A DNA stretch of 64,000 nt from Panacagrimonas sp. (GTDB lineage: Bacteria; Pseudomonadota; Gammaproteobacteria; Nevskiales; Nevskiaceae), in the NCBI RefSeq assembly GCF_020697055.1, contig NZ_JAJFBP010000006.1, forward strand, positions 62,001 to 126,000, written 5' to 3'. Numbering within the stretch: the first letter of the stretch is position 1; each line of letters begins with the position of its first letter. The position numbers and the translations under genes were made by a program. Shown piece after piece: positions 21,894 through 31,783 of this stretch. A model generated the notes under the pieces. It was not told where the DNA came from. It did not search any database and saw only the letters and a list, made by a program, of their open reading frames with translations.

Positions 21894-22448
21894 TCACGCA
21901 GGCGCGGCCAGCGGATTGGGGATCAGCAGCAGCATGTCGGTGGGCCCCACGTCCTGGCCGGCCTGGGTCAGCAGAGTCGTGACCTGGCCGCGGTGGTGCG
22001 TCTGGTGGTTGAACAGGTGCGCGAGCAGCAGATCGAACGGACGTCGCGCCGCAACGCCCTGGGTGTTGCGGTATTCGAGATCGATGTCGAGATCGGCTTC
22101 GGACAACCCGCCGATCCAGTCCTCGATCACGGCGTCGAGCTGGTCGCGCTTGGCCCGCAACGCCTCGAAGTCGGTGTACAGCACCTGGTTGAGCCTCTCC
22201 GCATCGGGCCAGCCTTCGGCGCCGACGGGAACCACCGGGGGGCGCGTCGGATGCTCGGCGGCGAAGCGCCGCAGCCAGATCAGGTCGCCGACCATGATGT
22301 GGTTGAGCGTGTGCAGGATCGAGCCGAAGAAGGCGCCGCGATCGAGCGCAACGCCCTCGGGACCGAGTCGCGCCGCCGCCTCGTAGAGCTTGCGGTTGAA
22401 CCAACGGTTGTACTGCGCCTGCAGGCGGAACTGGGACACGCGGCTCAT
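21894..22448 (-). CDS. DinB-family protein
   Basis: A 184-aa four-helix-bundle protein of the DinB/YfiT-like superfamily. Metal-binding histidines are in the expected places: HTLNHIMVGD (first helix pair) and HLFNHQTHHRGQ (third). QFRLQAQYNRWFNRKLYEAA at the N-terminus and LLLIPNPL at the end are typical. Members are often thiol transferases or damage-inducible proteins with unknown substrate. It is divergent from ettA. The 480-aa open frame upstream is a shadow of ettA and was rejected. Confidence 0.85.
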   Translation of the reverse strand: MSRVSQFRLQAQYNRWFNRKLYEAAARLGPEGVALDRGAFFGSILHTLNHIMVGDLIWLRRFAAEHPTRPPVVPVGAEGWPDAERLNQVLYTDFEALRAKRDQLDAVIEDWIGGLSEADLDIDLEYRNTQGVAARRPFDLLLAHLFNHQTHHRGQVTTLLTQAGQDVGPTDMLLLIPNPLAAPA

Positions 22449-22544
22449 CGGAATCCTCCCTCGATGCCGGCGCCATAGATGATGCGGGACGCGGGCGCGT
22501 GGATAATGCCCGCCCTCCCCGTGCCGCGCCCGTATCCGAGTCCC

Positions 22545-24206
<1,662 letters not shown>

Positions 24207-24211
24207 GGATC

Positions 24212-24282
24212 TTCCCGGGCTTCGCCCGGGATACGGCGGTACGGGGGCACGTCGACGACGTAGCCTGGGCGAAGCCCGGGAA
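24212..24282. repeat. Inverted pair of GTAGCCCGGG-type repeats
   Basis: Units at 24212-24234 and 24260-24282 are in opposite orientation and fill the gap between the convergent ettA and lodB-like genes. Each has its own CCCGGGC-type stem, and together they could fold into a larger cruciform. A role as a bidirectional terminator is plausible. Confidence 0.7.
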
Positions 24283-24288
24283 GGCCGT

Positions 24289-25311
24289 TCACCCGTATCC
24301 CTCGACGCCGAGCCGCGCGTACATCGGCGCCATCGTCGCCACCTCGTTCTCGAATCCGTCCTCGATCCAGCGCCGATAGGCGCTCGCGCCGCGCGCCGCG
24401 TCGCCGCCGCGCTGCACGATCGCCACCGCGGTGCGACCGGCCATCGTTCCGGACAGCAGTGCCTTGAGCACGCCCTTGGACGAGGTCGGATCGAGCGTGG
24501 CGGCGGCGTCTCCCGCGATCAGCCATCCCGGGCCCGCGGCCGGTTCGACCACGCGCCAGGTCGCGTCGGCTCCACGCGCGGCGCCGACGCACTCGAGCGC
24601 GGCCAACTCCGCGGGCCGCTCGTCCTGCGGCCGCGCGGCCGCATCGAATTCCAGCCGCGCCCATTGATACAGGTCGTCGGCGACGCGCGCGCTCCACGTC
24701 CAGCCGCGGCGATCACCGACCAGCGCCGGCGCATCCGCGCGTGCAGCGCAATGGCCGTGCACGTAGCCGTAACGAACGGCCTGGCGTGGCGACCGCACGC
24801 GCTCGGAGAGCGCGAGGCGACGCGAGAGCCATCGTGCCGGGCCGCTCGCATCGATCAGCATCGCGGCGCGCCACTCGCGTCCGTCGCCCAGGCGCACGAC
24901 GCCGTCGTCGAACGACTCCGCTCCCGTCCCCAGGACCACCTCGGCGCCGAGTTCACCGGCCCGGGCACGCAAGGCCTCGTCGAGCCGCGCGCGGCTGACC
25001 TGGAAACCCCGCCACCGCGTGCCGTCGTCGTCCGACCCAAAAGCCTCGAATCGCGGCGCCTCGTTCCACGCGATCCACACGCCGGCGAAGCGCGCGCGCG
25101 TCGCCGCGTGCAGGCCCTCGGCGACGCCCAGTTCGCGCAGCAGCGGCTCGACGCCCGGATGCAACGCCTCGCCCGGACGATCACGCGGCTGCGCGTCGCG
25201 CTCGACCAGCATCGTGCGCAGACCCGCCTGCGCGCAGGCGATGGCGGCGGCGCAGCCCGCGGGACCGCCGCCGACGATCAGGACGTCGGAATCGAGGCGT
25301 CGCGCTTCCAC
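24289..25311 (-). CDS. LodB-like FAD-dependent oxidoreductase (CTQ maturation partner)
   Basis: A 340-aa flavoprotein of the tryptophan-halogenase / geranylgeranyl-reductase-like fold: FAD motif DVLIVGGGPAGCAAAIACAQ at the N-terminus and GDAAATLDPTSSKGVLKALL near the C-terminus. It has no signal peptide. It starts at a GTG (25311) preceded by AAGGGA, overlapping the 3' end of the LodA-like gene by 34 bp. In Marinomonas the equivalent partner LodB is needed to build the cysteine-tryptophylquinone of LodA, and the overlap here supports the same role. The frame runs on into the lodA region as a shadow, so the short form was chosen. Confidence 0.8.
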   Translation of the reverse strand: MEARRLDSDVLIVGGGPAGCAAAIACAQAGLRTMLVERDAQPRDRPGEALHPGVEPLLRELGVAEGLHAATRARFAGVWIAWNEAPRFEAFGSDDDGTRWRGFQVSRARLDEALRARAGELGAEVVLGTGAESFDDGVVRLGDGREWRAAMLIDASGPARWLSRRLALSERVRSPRQAVRYGYVHGHCAARADAPALVGDRRGWTWSARVADDLYQWARLEFDAAARPQDERPAELAALECVGAARGADATWRVVEPAAGPGWLIAGDAAATLDPTSSKGVLKALLSGTMAGRTAVAIVQRGGDAARGASAYRRWIEDGFENEVATMAPMYARLGVEGYG

Positions 25312-27806
25312 GGTCCCTTTTCGCCGCGACGCAGCAGCACCTGCAGGCCGTCGACGTAGGCGACCGCTTCTTCCTTGATCGACACGTGCACGCGCTTCAT
25401 GTCGGTCGGGTGACGCGTCTGCGCCTGCGGGCGGATCACGTGGAAGCGATAGCGAGGACCGCCGCCGGCGGCCAGCTTGCCGCCCGACTTCTGCGCCTCG
25501 GCCAGCTCGGCTTCGTCGTCGGCGCGCACGGGCCGGAACGAGATCACCGCCCAGCCCGCCTTGTCGCGGATCAGCTCGTTGATCGCGCGACGGCCCTTCG
25601 GAAACTTCTTGCGATAGGCCGGATCGCGGATGCCCAGCGCCCAGTACACCGCGCCCATCGCCAGCACGCGCGACTTGGTCTCGGCCAGATCGATCTTCGC
25701 CAGCTGCGTGATCGTCATCGTGCCCGGCAGCGCGATGTAGTCGACGCGATCGATGTCCGAGTACTCGACGACGCGCTTGCCATCGGCGCCCACCACCAGC
25801 AGCGGTCCGCGCACGCCATCCCAGGCCTGGTACTTGCCATCGACCGCTTCGATGCCGGTCTCGGCATCGGTCAGCGGCACGATCGTCGGCCACGGATAGT
25901 CGTAACCGGTCGGACGCTTGAACGGCGAGAACGTGCGGCTGGAATCGGGCGCGATCGCGGGCCAGTACGAACCCAGCGCCGCACACAGCTTCACGTCCTC
26001 GACAAAGGGCGTGCCCAGGCCGTGGTTCTGCAGATAGGCCTGCAGCCCTTCCTCGGGGTTGTTGTAGAACTGGCCCTGGCTCGCGTCCCAACCCGGATCG
26101 AAGATGCCGGGCGAGTGATCGGGCAGACCCGAATAACGCGACACCTTGCCCGACTTGAACGCACGCGCACCCGGGGCCGCCGTGTCCTGCGCGCGCCCCA
26201 CCACGGCGCTGGCGCCGACGTCATAGATCGAAAAGCCGATCGGCAGGTCGATGTTCGGCGCCATGCGCCGACCGGACAGCGCATAGGGCGGGATCGCCCA
26301 CAGCCCGTCGCGGATCGCGGCCGGCACTTCCTTCTGCCACCACTCCATCAGGTCATGCTGGCTCACCTGCGGGAAGAAGTCCGGCGGCGAGATCGGCGCA
26401 TACGCGGCCATCCGCGGCAGCTCCTTGGTCGCCGGCAGTCCCTTCACGCGCGCCTCGACCCAGCCGTCGCCGGCGAAATCGATGAAGTGCTGCGCCAGAT
26501 AGCCGCCCTGCTTGAGGATGCGCGGCATGTCCGGGTTGTCGTTGAGATCCTCGAGCGTGCCGTCCTCGCGCAGTCGATGTCGCAGGCTCACGTACTCCGG
26601 CGCGTTGCGGTCGTAATCCGGACCCGAGCCTTCCAGGTACAGCGCCTCGCTGGCCTTGAACGACTCCTCCGAATCGGCTTCACCGCCCAGGATCTGTCCG
26701 CTGGAGAAATAGACGACGCCGTCGGTCGACGTCCATTCGCCCGACACCTTGAAGCCGAGCCAGCCGTCCTTGTACTTCGCGCGGTTCACGAACGGCGCCG
26801 CGCGCGGCTCGACCACGCCCGGGCCGTGATCATTCGTCTTCGAGAACGCGGCGATGTGCTCGTCGCGCATCACGAACGGGAATTTCTCGAGATCCTCGCC
26901 GGTCCACTCGGTCGGATAGCCGTTGATCTCGAGGAAGCGATGGAACTTGCGTAGCTTGTCGTTGCGGAACGCGCACCCGAGCTCGACCTCGAGCTTGGAA
27001 CCGGCGATGCATTCGCTGCCGGTGAAGAGTTTCTGCAGCGGCATCCAGAACGCGTTCTCGTCGTCGTTCTTGACCCGGTCAAGGATGCTCAGCCGCGGAT
27101 CCTTGCCGGTGACGCGCACCGCGATGAACGGTGCGAAGCGCTGCGGTATCGCCGGAAAGTCGTAGGGCTTGTCTGCGGCGACGGCCTCGAAGTTGCGATC
27201 GCGCCCGTTCCAGATCGGCGCGATGGTGCCCATCCGCGAGATGCCGGTACGCGAGAAGACGAGATCGGCATGACGCTTGTCGACGGTGTCGCGCGCCGGG
27301 CGATATTGCAGCGCCATCATCACGATCCCGAGCGGCTGGTTGCCGGCGGCGGCTTCGAGTTCGGCCCAGCTCACCGGGCGCACGCCGTAGACGTAGCTCT
27401 CCACCGCCTCGATCTCGGCCAGCGTCGGATACGACGTGATCCTCTCGTGGACGACGTCGGGCGATGCCAGCGCGTGATACAGCAGGCTGCGCGACGGATG
27501 GCCGGGTTCGATGCCGCGCTGTCCCGAGGTCGCGAAGTCGCCGAATCCCACCACCTCGCGATTGACGTTGACCGACTTGGCCAGCTCCGCCGCCAGGTCC
27601 GTCGCGTCCAGGTCGAGCGCACCGCCGGTGGCGCCGAGCAGCAGCTCGCGCCAGCCGGCGGCGGACAGGCGTTTGCACGCGGCGCGCACCGGGTCGATCA
27701 GTGGCACGTTGGCCGAACCGAACAGCGAGAAGGCCTCGGCGCGCATGGCGAGCGTGGCTCCGCCCGCCCACATCGCCTGCGTCAGGAATTCACGACGGGT
27801 CTGCAT
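25278..27806 (-). CDS. LodA/GoxA-like cysteine-tryptophylquinone oxidase with Tat signal
   Basis: An 842-aa protein. The N-terminus TRREFL plus a hydrophobic stretch is a twin-arginine signal. The C-terminal half matches the LodA family: VSQHDLMEWW, then VEDVKLCAALGSYWPA and APDSSRTF, then AWDGVRGP. By comparison with LodA, Cys608 and Trp662 would form the quinone cofactor, and Asp604 (four residues before the cysteine) is the residue needed for its formation. LodA itself oxidises the epsilon-amine of lysine and GoxA oxidises glycine, each releasing H2O2; the substrate here is unknown. Roughly residues 30-230 do not match what I know of LodA. Strong GGAGGGA before the ATG at 27806. Confidence 0.8.
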   Translation of the reverse strand: MQTRREFLTQAMWAGGATLAMRAEAFSLFGSANVPLIDPVRAACKRLSAAGWRELLLGATGGALDLDATDLAAELAKSVNVNREVVGFGDFATSGQRGIEPGHPSRSLLYHALASPDVVHERITSYPTLAEIEAVESYVYGVRPVSWAELEAAAGNQPLGIVMMALQYRPARDTVDKRHADLVFSRTGISRMGTIAPIWNGRDRNFEAVAADKPYDFPAIPQRFAPFIAVRVTGKDPRLSILDRVKNDDENAFWMPLQKLFTGSECIAGSKLEVELGCAFRNDKLRKFHRFLEINGYPTEWTGEDLEKFPFVMRDEHIAAFSKTNDHGPGVVEPRAAPFVNRAKYKDGWLGFKVSGEWTSTDGVVYFSSGQILGGEADSEESFKASEALYLEGSGPDYDRNAPEYVSLRHRLREDGTLEDLNDNPDMPRILKQGGYLAQHFIDFAGDGWVEARVKGLPATKELPRMAAYAPISPPDFFPQVSQHDLMEWWQKEVPAAIRDGLWAIPPYALSGRRMAPNIDLPIGFSIYDVGASAVVGRAQDTAAPGARAFKSGKVSRYSGLPDHSPGIFDPGWDASQGQFYNNPEEGLQAYLQNHGLGTPFVEDVKLCAALGSYWPAIAPDSSRTFSPFKRPTGYDYPWPTIVPLTDAETGIEAVDGKYQAWDGVRGPLLVVGADGKRVVEYSDIDRVDYIALPGTMTITQLAKIDLAETKSRVLAMGAVYWALGIRDPAYRKKFPKGRRAINELIRDKAGWAVISFRPVRADDEAELAEAQKSGGKLAAGGGPRYRFHVIRPQAQTRHPTDMKRVHVSIKEEAVAYVDGLQVLLRRGEKGPWKRDASIPTS

Positions 27807-27837
27807 GCGTCTGTCCCTCCCTCGATTCGTTTTCTTC

Positions 27838-28341
27838 TCAGGGTGCGGCGGTCGCCGGTGCCGTCTCGGCCGCCGTCGGTGTCTCGCGATAGAACGTGTT
27901 GAGCCAGCGCCCCTTGCGCCGCGACCAGCCGGACGTGACGTCGGCCTGGTAGGTGTCGTTGGCGCCACGATCGCGCGCCTGCGCGCGATAGGTCACCAGC
28001 GCCGCGTCGGGTGCCAGGCGGATCACGTGAAAGCGATCGAGCGCGTGCCACTCGACGTTGGCCTCGGGCACGAACGCCAGATGGCCGGCACGATCCAGCA
28101 CGGAGCCGTCGCCCTGCACGTCCGCGTAATCGTCCGCGAGCAGCGGTTTGCTGCCTTCGAGATCGCGCCGCACGTATTTGTCCCACGCGGCCTGCTCGTG
28201 GGCGATGAGCTGACGCGCAAGCGCGTCATCGGCTGCCAGCGGCTCGGCGGCGACCCGCGCGGCGCCGAGCAGCATCGACAGCAGGATTGCGACGATCGAC
28301 ATCGACGTCGCCACGCGCACCCGGGGCCGATCGGTCGGCAT
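27838..28341 (-). CDS. SnoaL-like / DUF4440 secreted protein
   Basis: A 167-aa protein with an N-terminal signal peptide (hydrophobic MSIVAILLSMLLGAARVAA, cleavage near AAEP) and a cone-shaped NTF2-like fold: LARQLIAHEQAAWDKYVRRD, LLADDYADVQGDG, LVTYRAQA and GRWLNTFYRETP follow the DUF4440 pattern. The ATG at 28341 has GAGGGGA upstream; a second start at 28301 would remove only the leading basic residues. It is 31 bp upstream of the LodA-like gene in the same direction, so probably co-transcribed and co-localised in the periplasm. The role is unknown; binding a small molecule is possible. Confidence 0.75.
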   Translation of the reverse strand: MPTDRPRVRVATSMSIVAILLSMLLGAARVAAEPLAADDALARQLIAHEQAAWDKYVRRDLEGSKPLLADDYADVQGDGSVLDRAGHLAFVPEANVEWHALDRFHVIRLAPDAALVTYRAQARDRGANDTYQADVTSGWSRRKGRWLNTFYRETPTAAETAPATAAP

Positions 28342-28449
28342 CTGCGTTCCCCTCGCTCGTTCTGGTTGTGACAGGACGCTGCGCGTCGAATCTATCCCAA
28401 CCGGAAGGCGCTCCGCGGCGCGCAGGTTGCGCCGTACGAGAACTGCGTC

Positions 28450-29151
28450 TCAGCGCGGAACCGCTCCGAATTCCGAGCGGACCATCGCGCGCGAATCGGC
28501 CTTGCGCCCCAGAGGCGAGTACGCCTGCGAGCGCGCGAGCAGATAGACCACGCCGTTGTGCGCGTATCTGAAGCTGCCTTCGGCCTCGGTGCCCTGCATG
28601 TAGAGGAAGGGCAACGCGCCGGCGAGCAGCGGCACGTAGAACGAGCTCGAGACCACGTGTCGCTCGTCGCGACCGACCACCGCCCCTGCCGATCGCACGA
28701 CCAGGTAGTGCTCGCTGGCGTTTTCGTCATTGAAGAAAACGGTGATCTGCAGGCGCTCGCCGCGCATCGCGAACCGATCGAACGTCATCTCGCGCACCAT
28801 CTTGCCGTCGGCATCGAGCAGCATCGCCTCGGGCGCGAACAGCGCGCCATCGGTGATCCGGCTCTCGAGCTGCAGCGTCCAGGGATCGCGATAGCGCGGC
28901 AGGCGGTAGACGGCGTAGCTGACCGAACGGTCGCCCGACTGCGCCAGGCAGCGCACGTCGCCGTCGACGCGAAACGCCTGCGCACCCTGCGGCGAGTCCA
29001 TTTCGATCGCTTGCGGCGAGGACAGATTCCACTGCGTATCGCAGCCGCGCGGATTGAGCTGCATCACCGTGGCCGGCGCCAGCGCGCGACCGGCGCAGCC
29101 GCCGACGAGCGAAGCCGCCAGCAGCAGCGACGCGAGCATGACCAGACGCAT
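28450..29151 (-). CDS. Lipoprotein of unknown function
   Basis: A 233-aa predicted lipoprotein: MRLVMLASLLLAASLVGGC ends in the lipobox VGGC. Not recognised. The mature part is beta-rich with two early cysteines (RGCDTQW, VRCLAQ), a central LDADGKMVREMTFDRFAMRG and a hydrophobic PLLAGALPFLYM segment before EGSFRYAHNGVVYLLA. The ATG at 29151 starts the signal peptide; an in-frame TTG at 29169 overlapping the upstream stop is the alternative and would imply coupling to that gene. Same strand as the two following lipoprotein/LodA-region genes, but whether it belongs to that system is unclear. Confidence 0.6.
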   Translation of the reverse strand: MRLVMLASLLLAASLVGGCAGRALAPATVMQLNPRGCDTQWNLSSPQAIEMDSPQGAQAFRVDGDVRCLAQSGDRSVSYAVYRLPRYRDPWTLQLESRITDGALFAPEAMLLDADGKMVREMTFDRFAMRGERLQITVFFNDENASEHYLVVRSAGAVVGRDERHVVSSSFYVPLLAGALPFLYMQGTEAEGSFRYAHNGVVYLLARSQAYSPLGRKADSRAMVRSEFGAVPR

Positions 29152-29165
29152 CGTGTTCGGGCGGC

Positions 29166-29876
29166 TCAACGCAGCTGGCGCGCGAGCGCCTGGCCGGTGG
29201 CGCGCATCGCCTGGCGCAGACCCTCGAGCGCCTTGACCGGGTCGGCGACCAGCTGGTCGAAGCGCGCGAACTCGTAGCCCTTGGCGGGCGACAGCGTGAT
29301 GGCGCCGTCACCGTCGCCGAAGGCGTTGTAGGCGATCCGGTCCTGGTACAGCACCTTGTGGTCGGTGGCCCGCACCATGCGCACGTTGACGTGGACGGTC
29401 GGGCGATAGGGCGTCGCGCCGCCCGCGGCGGTGTAGCCGATCACGTCGGTATAGATGTCCAGGTAGGCGTCGACGCTGCCGTCCGACACCGGATAGTGAT
29501 CGAGGAACTGCTGCTCGGAGGTGATCCGGCTGACGTCGATCGAATGCACTTCGTAGCCCGCCTCGCGCAGACCGGCGTCGAGCTGCTGCTCGAACGATTT
29601 GCTGCAGACGAAACCTTTGCTGCGCGTCGCGCGCATGAATTCGCCGGACTTGCCGTTCATGTCGGTGGCGGCCACCAGCATGCCGACCACGCCGAAGCTC
29701 TCGCCCGGGTGCACTTCCATGCGGACGGCGACCTCGTCCGACACCGCTGGCGTCAGCAGGCCGATGCTGCGGATCTGGTGACGGACCGCCGGGTCGTACG
29801 CGCGGTGCAGCGGCGCGGAACAGCCGGTGCCCAGCAGTCCGACCACCATCAGCACGATCACGCGATGCAGTGACAC
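29166..29876 (-). CDS. Lipoprotein of unknown function
   Basis: A 236-aa predicted lipoprotein starting at GTG 29876 with signal RVIVLMVVGLLGTGC (lipobox LGTGC). Not recognised. The mature protein alternates short strands and helices, with KSFEQQLDAGLREAGYEVH and VDAYLDIYTDVIGYTA in the middle, then VHVNVRMVRATDHKVLYQDR, a pattern reminiscent of outer-membrane assembly or curli-type lipoproteins, though I cannot assign it. It overlaps or abuts the following lipoprotein gene by a few bases, so the pair is probably one unit. Confidence 0.6.
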   Translation of the reverse strand: MSLHRVIVLMVVGLLGTGCSAPLHRAYDPAVRHQIRSIGLLTPAVSDEVAVRMEVHPGESFGVVGMLVAATDMNGKSGEFMRATRSKGFVCSKSFEQQLDAGLREAGYEVHSIDVSRITSEQQFLDHYPVSDGSVDAYLDIYTDVIGYTAAGGATPYRPTVHVNVRMVRATDHKVLYQDRIAYNAFGDGDGAITLSPAKGYEFARFDQLVADPVKALEGLRQAMRATGQALARQLR

Positions 29877-30160
29877 CGTCGTCCGTCTCCACGCGTCCGA
29901 CGGCTGTCGGTCGCGCCCTGGTCCAAGAAAGGAAGAAGCTCCCCACCTGCCGATCCGGTCCCGTGCGCCGCGCCTCGCGAGGAAATCGCGTGCGCGTGTT
30001 CGGGGGATCAGCTGGACTCCAGCTTGCCTGGAGATACGGACCAGTATCGGGTCCGCCGATATTCGGACGCGGAATGGGGTCCGGCGGTGACGACTTCAGG
30101 GTTTCCCTGACAATACTGTAGGGAAAACCGGAGGGTTGAGCGTCAGGGAATTGTCAGACG
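29877..30160. other. 284-bp intergenic region, no gene seen
   Basis: Lies between the GTG start of the lipoprotein gene and the end of cheW, both on the minus strand. It should hold the lipoprotein promoter and the end of the chemotaxis transcript. A stem-loop lies at 30099-30129. Short open frames on both strands lack plausible starts and family features. Confidence 0.5.
30099..30129 (-). terminator. Stem-loop after the chemotaxis operon
   Basis: GGGTTTCCCT (30099-30108) and AGGGAAAACC (30120-30129) pair with one bulge around an 11-base loop, 32 bases past the cheW stop. There is no T-tract, so it is only a terminator candidate. Confidence 0.35.
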
Positions 30161-30667
30161 TCAGCGCATCAGCGCAGGAACGTCGAGCAGCGTCATCAAT
30201 TCGGCGTCGCGCGTGACCACGCCGATCACCGCCGCGCAGGGCGCGCTGCCGGCGCGCGGGGCGGGCTTGATCGCCGGGTCCGGGATGCGGCGCACGTGGG
30301 TGACCCGGTCGACGCGAGCCGCCAGCGTCTCGCCCGGCGCATCGAACACCACCAGCGGACCGGTCGCGCCCTGTGCGGCCTGCAGGCCCAGGCGCAGGCG
30401 CAGGTCCACCACCGTCACGATCTGCCCGCGCAGGTTGATCACGCCCAGCACCTCGCGTGGCGTTCCCGGAACCGGCTCGATCTCGGCCGAGGCGAGCACT
30501 TCCTGGACCGCCAGGATCGCCACGCCGTAGAGCTGTCCCGCGAGTTCGAACCCGATCCAGCGCCGAACGACGTCGCCTTCGCGACCGCCGTCGCTGTGAC
30601 GCGCGCCCGACACGACGGGGCTGACGGAGGACGACGTGGGCGGGGTGACGGGCGCGATCTCGATCAT
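30161..30667 (-). CDS. cheW: CheW-like chemotaxis coupling protein
   Basis: A 168-aa protein with a serine/proline-rich N-terminal extension (about 35 residues) and one CheW domain: RWIGFELAGQLYGVAILAVQ, VPGTPREVLGVINLRGQIVT and VVDLRLRLG give the two SH3-like subdomains. CheW links receptors to CheA. Its ATG overlaps the motD stop (ATGA). In pseudomonads the place after motD holds parC, parP and cheW; only this gene is present here, and the extension is too short to suggest ParP. Confidence 0.88.
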   Translation of the reverse strand: MIEIAPVTPPTSSSVSPVVSGARHSDGGREGDVVRRWIGFELAGQLYGVAILAVQEVLASAEIEPVPGTPREVLGVINLRGQIVTVVDLRLRLGLQAAQGATGPLVVFDAPGETLAARVDRVTHVRRIPDPAIKPAPRAGSAPCAAVIGVVTRDAELMTLLDVPALMR

Positions 30668-31644
30668 GGCTCGGCGTGCTCCTGTTCGGCGCCGATCGAA
30701 GCGGCGGCGGGCGTCGGGGTCGAAATGGAGGCCGCTGCCGACTCCGCGCCCGGAGCGGCGGAGGCAGGTGCAGCGGGGCCGGCTACGCCGTCGAAGTGCG
30801 GCGTCCGGCTGCCCGGATTGGCCATCACCACGACGACGACGCGGCGATTGCGGTTGCGGCCAGCGGCATCGGTGTTGTCGGCGGCCGGGTGGTACTCGGA
30901 CAGGCCCAGCACCGTCATGCGCCGCGGCTCGACGCCGCGCGCCATGAAGCGATGCACGACGCTGGCGGCGCGCGCGCTGGACAGCTCCCAGTTCGACTGG
31001 AACTCGCGCGTGGCGATGGGCACGTTGTCGGTGTGACCTTCGATGCGCAGCCGATTGTCGAAACCGCCGAGCACATCGGCGAGGCGATCGAGCACGCCGC
31101 CGGCGACATTGCCGAGACGCGCCGAGCCGCTGGCGAACAGGATGTCGGTCTGGATCTCGATCTCGAGCCAATCCTCGTGGCGACGCACGATCACCTGCTT
31201 TTCGAGGATCAGATCGCCGAGCGCGGCATGGACCTCCTCCGACATCTTCTCGAGTTGCTCTCGCTCGCGCGTGCCGACCCTCTCGTGCAGGCCGCCGTCG
31301 CCGGAGAACTTGGCCGGCATCAGGCCGGGCAGATCGGGCTTCTTGAACGCCTGCATCGTGCCGCGCATGCCCGGTTGCGACTGCGCGCTGGGCATCACGC
31401 GCGGCTTGGGCGTGCTGTCCGACGACTGCGCCTTGGGTCCCACCTGGATCGGCGTGGGCGATCGCGGCGCGCCGCCGAACGCGGCGTTGAGCGAATCCGA
31501 CAGCACGCGGTACTTGCCCTCGTTGACCGAGGACATCGAGTACATCACCACGAAGAACGCGAGCAGCAGCGTGATCAGGTCGCCGTAGGGGATCGCCCAG
31601 GCTTCGTGATTGATGTGATCTTCGTGCTTGTGCTTCTTGGCCAT
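30664..31644 (-). CDS. motD: Flagellar motor stator protein MotD
   Basis: A 326-aa MotB-type stator subunit. INHEAWAIPYGDLITLLLAF is the plug and single transmembrane helix; the aspartate in PYGDLITLL is the proton-binding residue. The OmpA-like peptidoglycan-binding domain (about residues 170-275) shows LEIEIQTDILFASGSA, RIEGHTDNVPI and RRMTVLGLSEYHP. A long alanine/proline-rich tail follows. Partner of MotC. MotD rather than MotB is inferred from the N-terminal sequence and from placement next to motC and cheA, as in Pseudomonas. Confidence 0.9.
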   Translation of the reverse strand: MAKKHKHEDHINHEAWAIPYGDLITLLLAFFVVMYSMSSVNEGKYRVLSDSLNAAFGGAPRSPTPIQVGPKAQSSDSTPKPRVMPSAQSQPGMRGTMQAFKKPDLPGLMPAKFSGDGGLHERVGTREREQLEKMSEEVHAALGDLILEKQVIVRRHEDWLEIEIQTDILFASGSARLGNVAGGVLDRLADVLGGFDNRLRIEGHTDNVPIATREFQSNWELSSARAASVVHRFMARGVEPRRMTVLGLSEYHPAADNTDAAGRNRNRRVVVVVMANPGSRTPHFDGVAGPAAPASAAPGAESAAASISTPTPAAASIGAEQEHAEP

Positions 31645-31654
31645 GGCTTGAGTA

Positions 31655-31779
31655 GGCGTCAGGCGTCAGGCGTTAGGCGTTAGGCGTTAGGCACCGATTG
31701 CGCCTGTCCCGCCTGTTTCGCTTGTTCACCTTTGGCCCATCCCGTCCTCCGCCGTTGCTAACGCCTACCGCCCAACGCC
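31655..31779. repeat. Heptad tandem array with an inverted partner between motC and motD
   Basis: Five head-to-tail copies of the 7-mer GGCGTYA (31655-31689) are followed 69 bases later by three inverse heptads, TAACGCC TACCGCC CAACGCC (31759-31779). The two arms can pair, giving a large stem-loop that lies within a two-gene stator transcript. Confidence 0.8.
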
Positions 31780-31783
31780 TGCT

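Noticed and set aside
22495..22510. GGATAAT as an ettA promoter
   Set aside because: A -10-like hexamer is present, but no -35 at normal spacing; too weak to list as a feature.
30161..30667. ParP instead of CheW
   Set aside because: The N-terminal extension is only about 35 residues and has no array-integration features that I could recognise.
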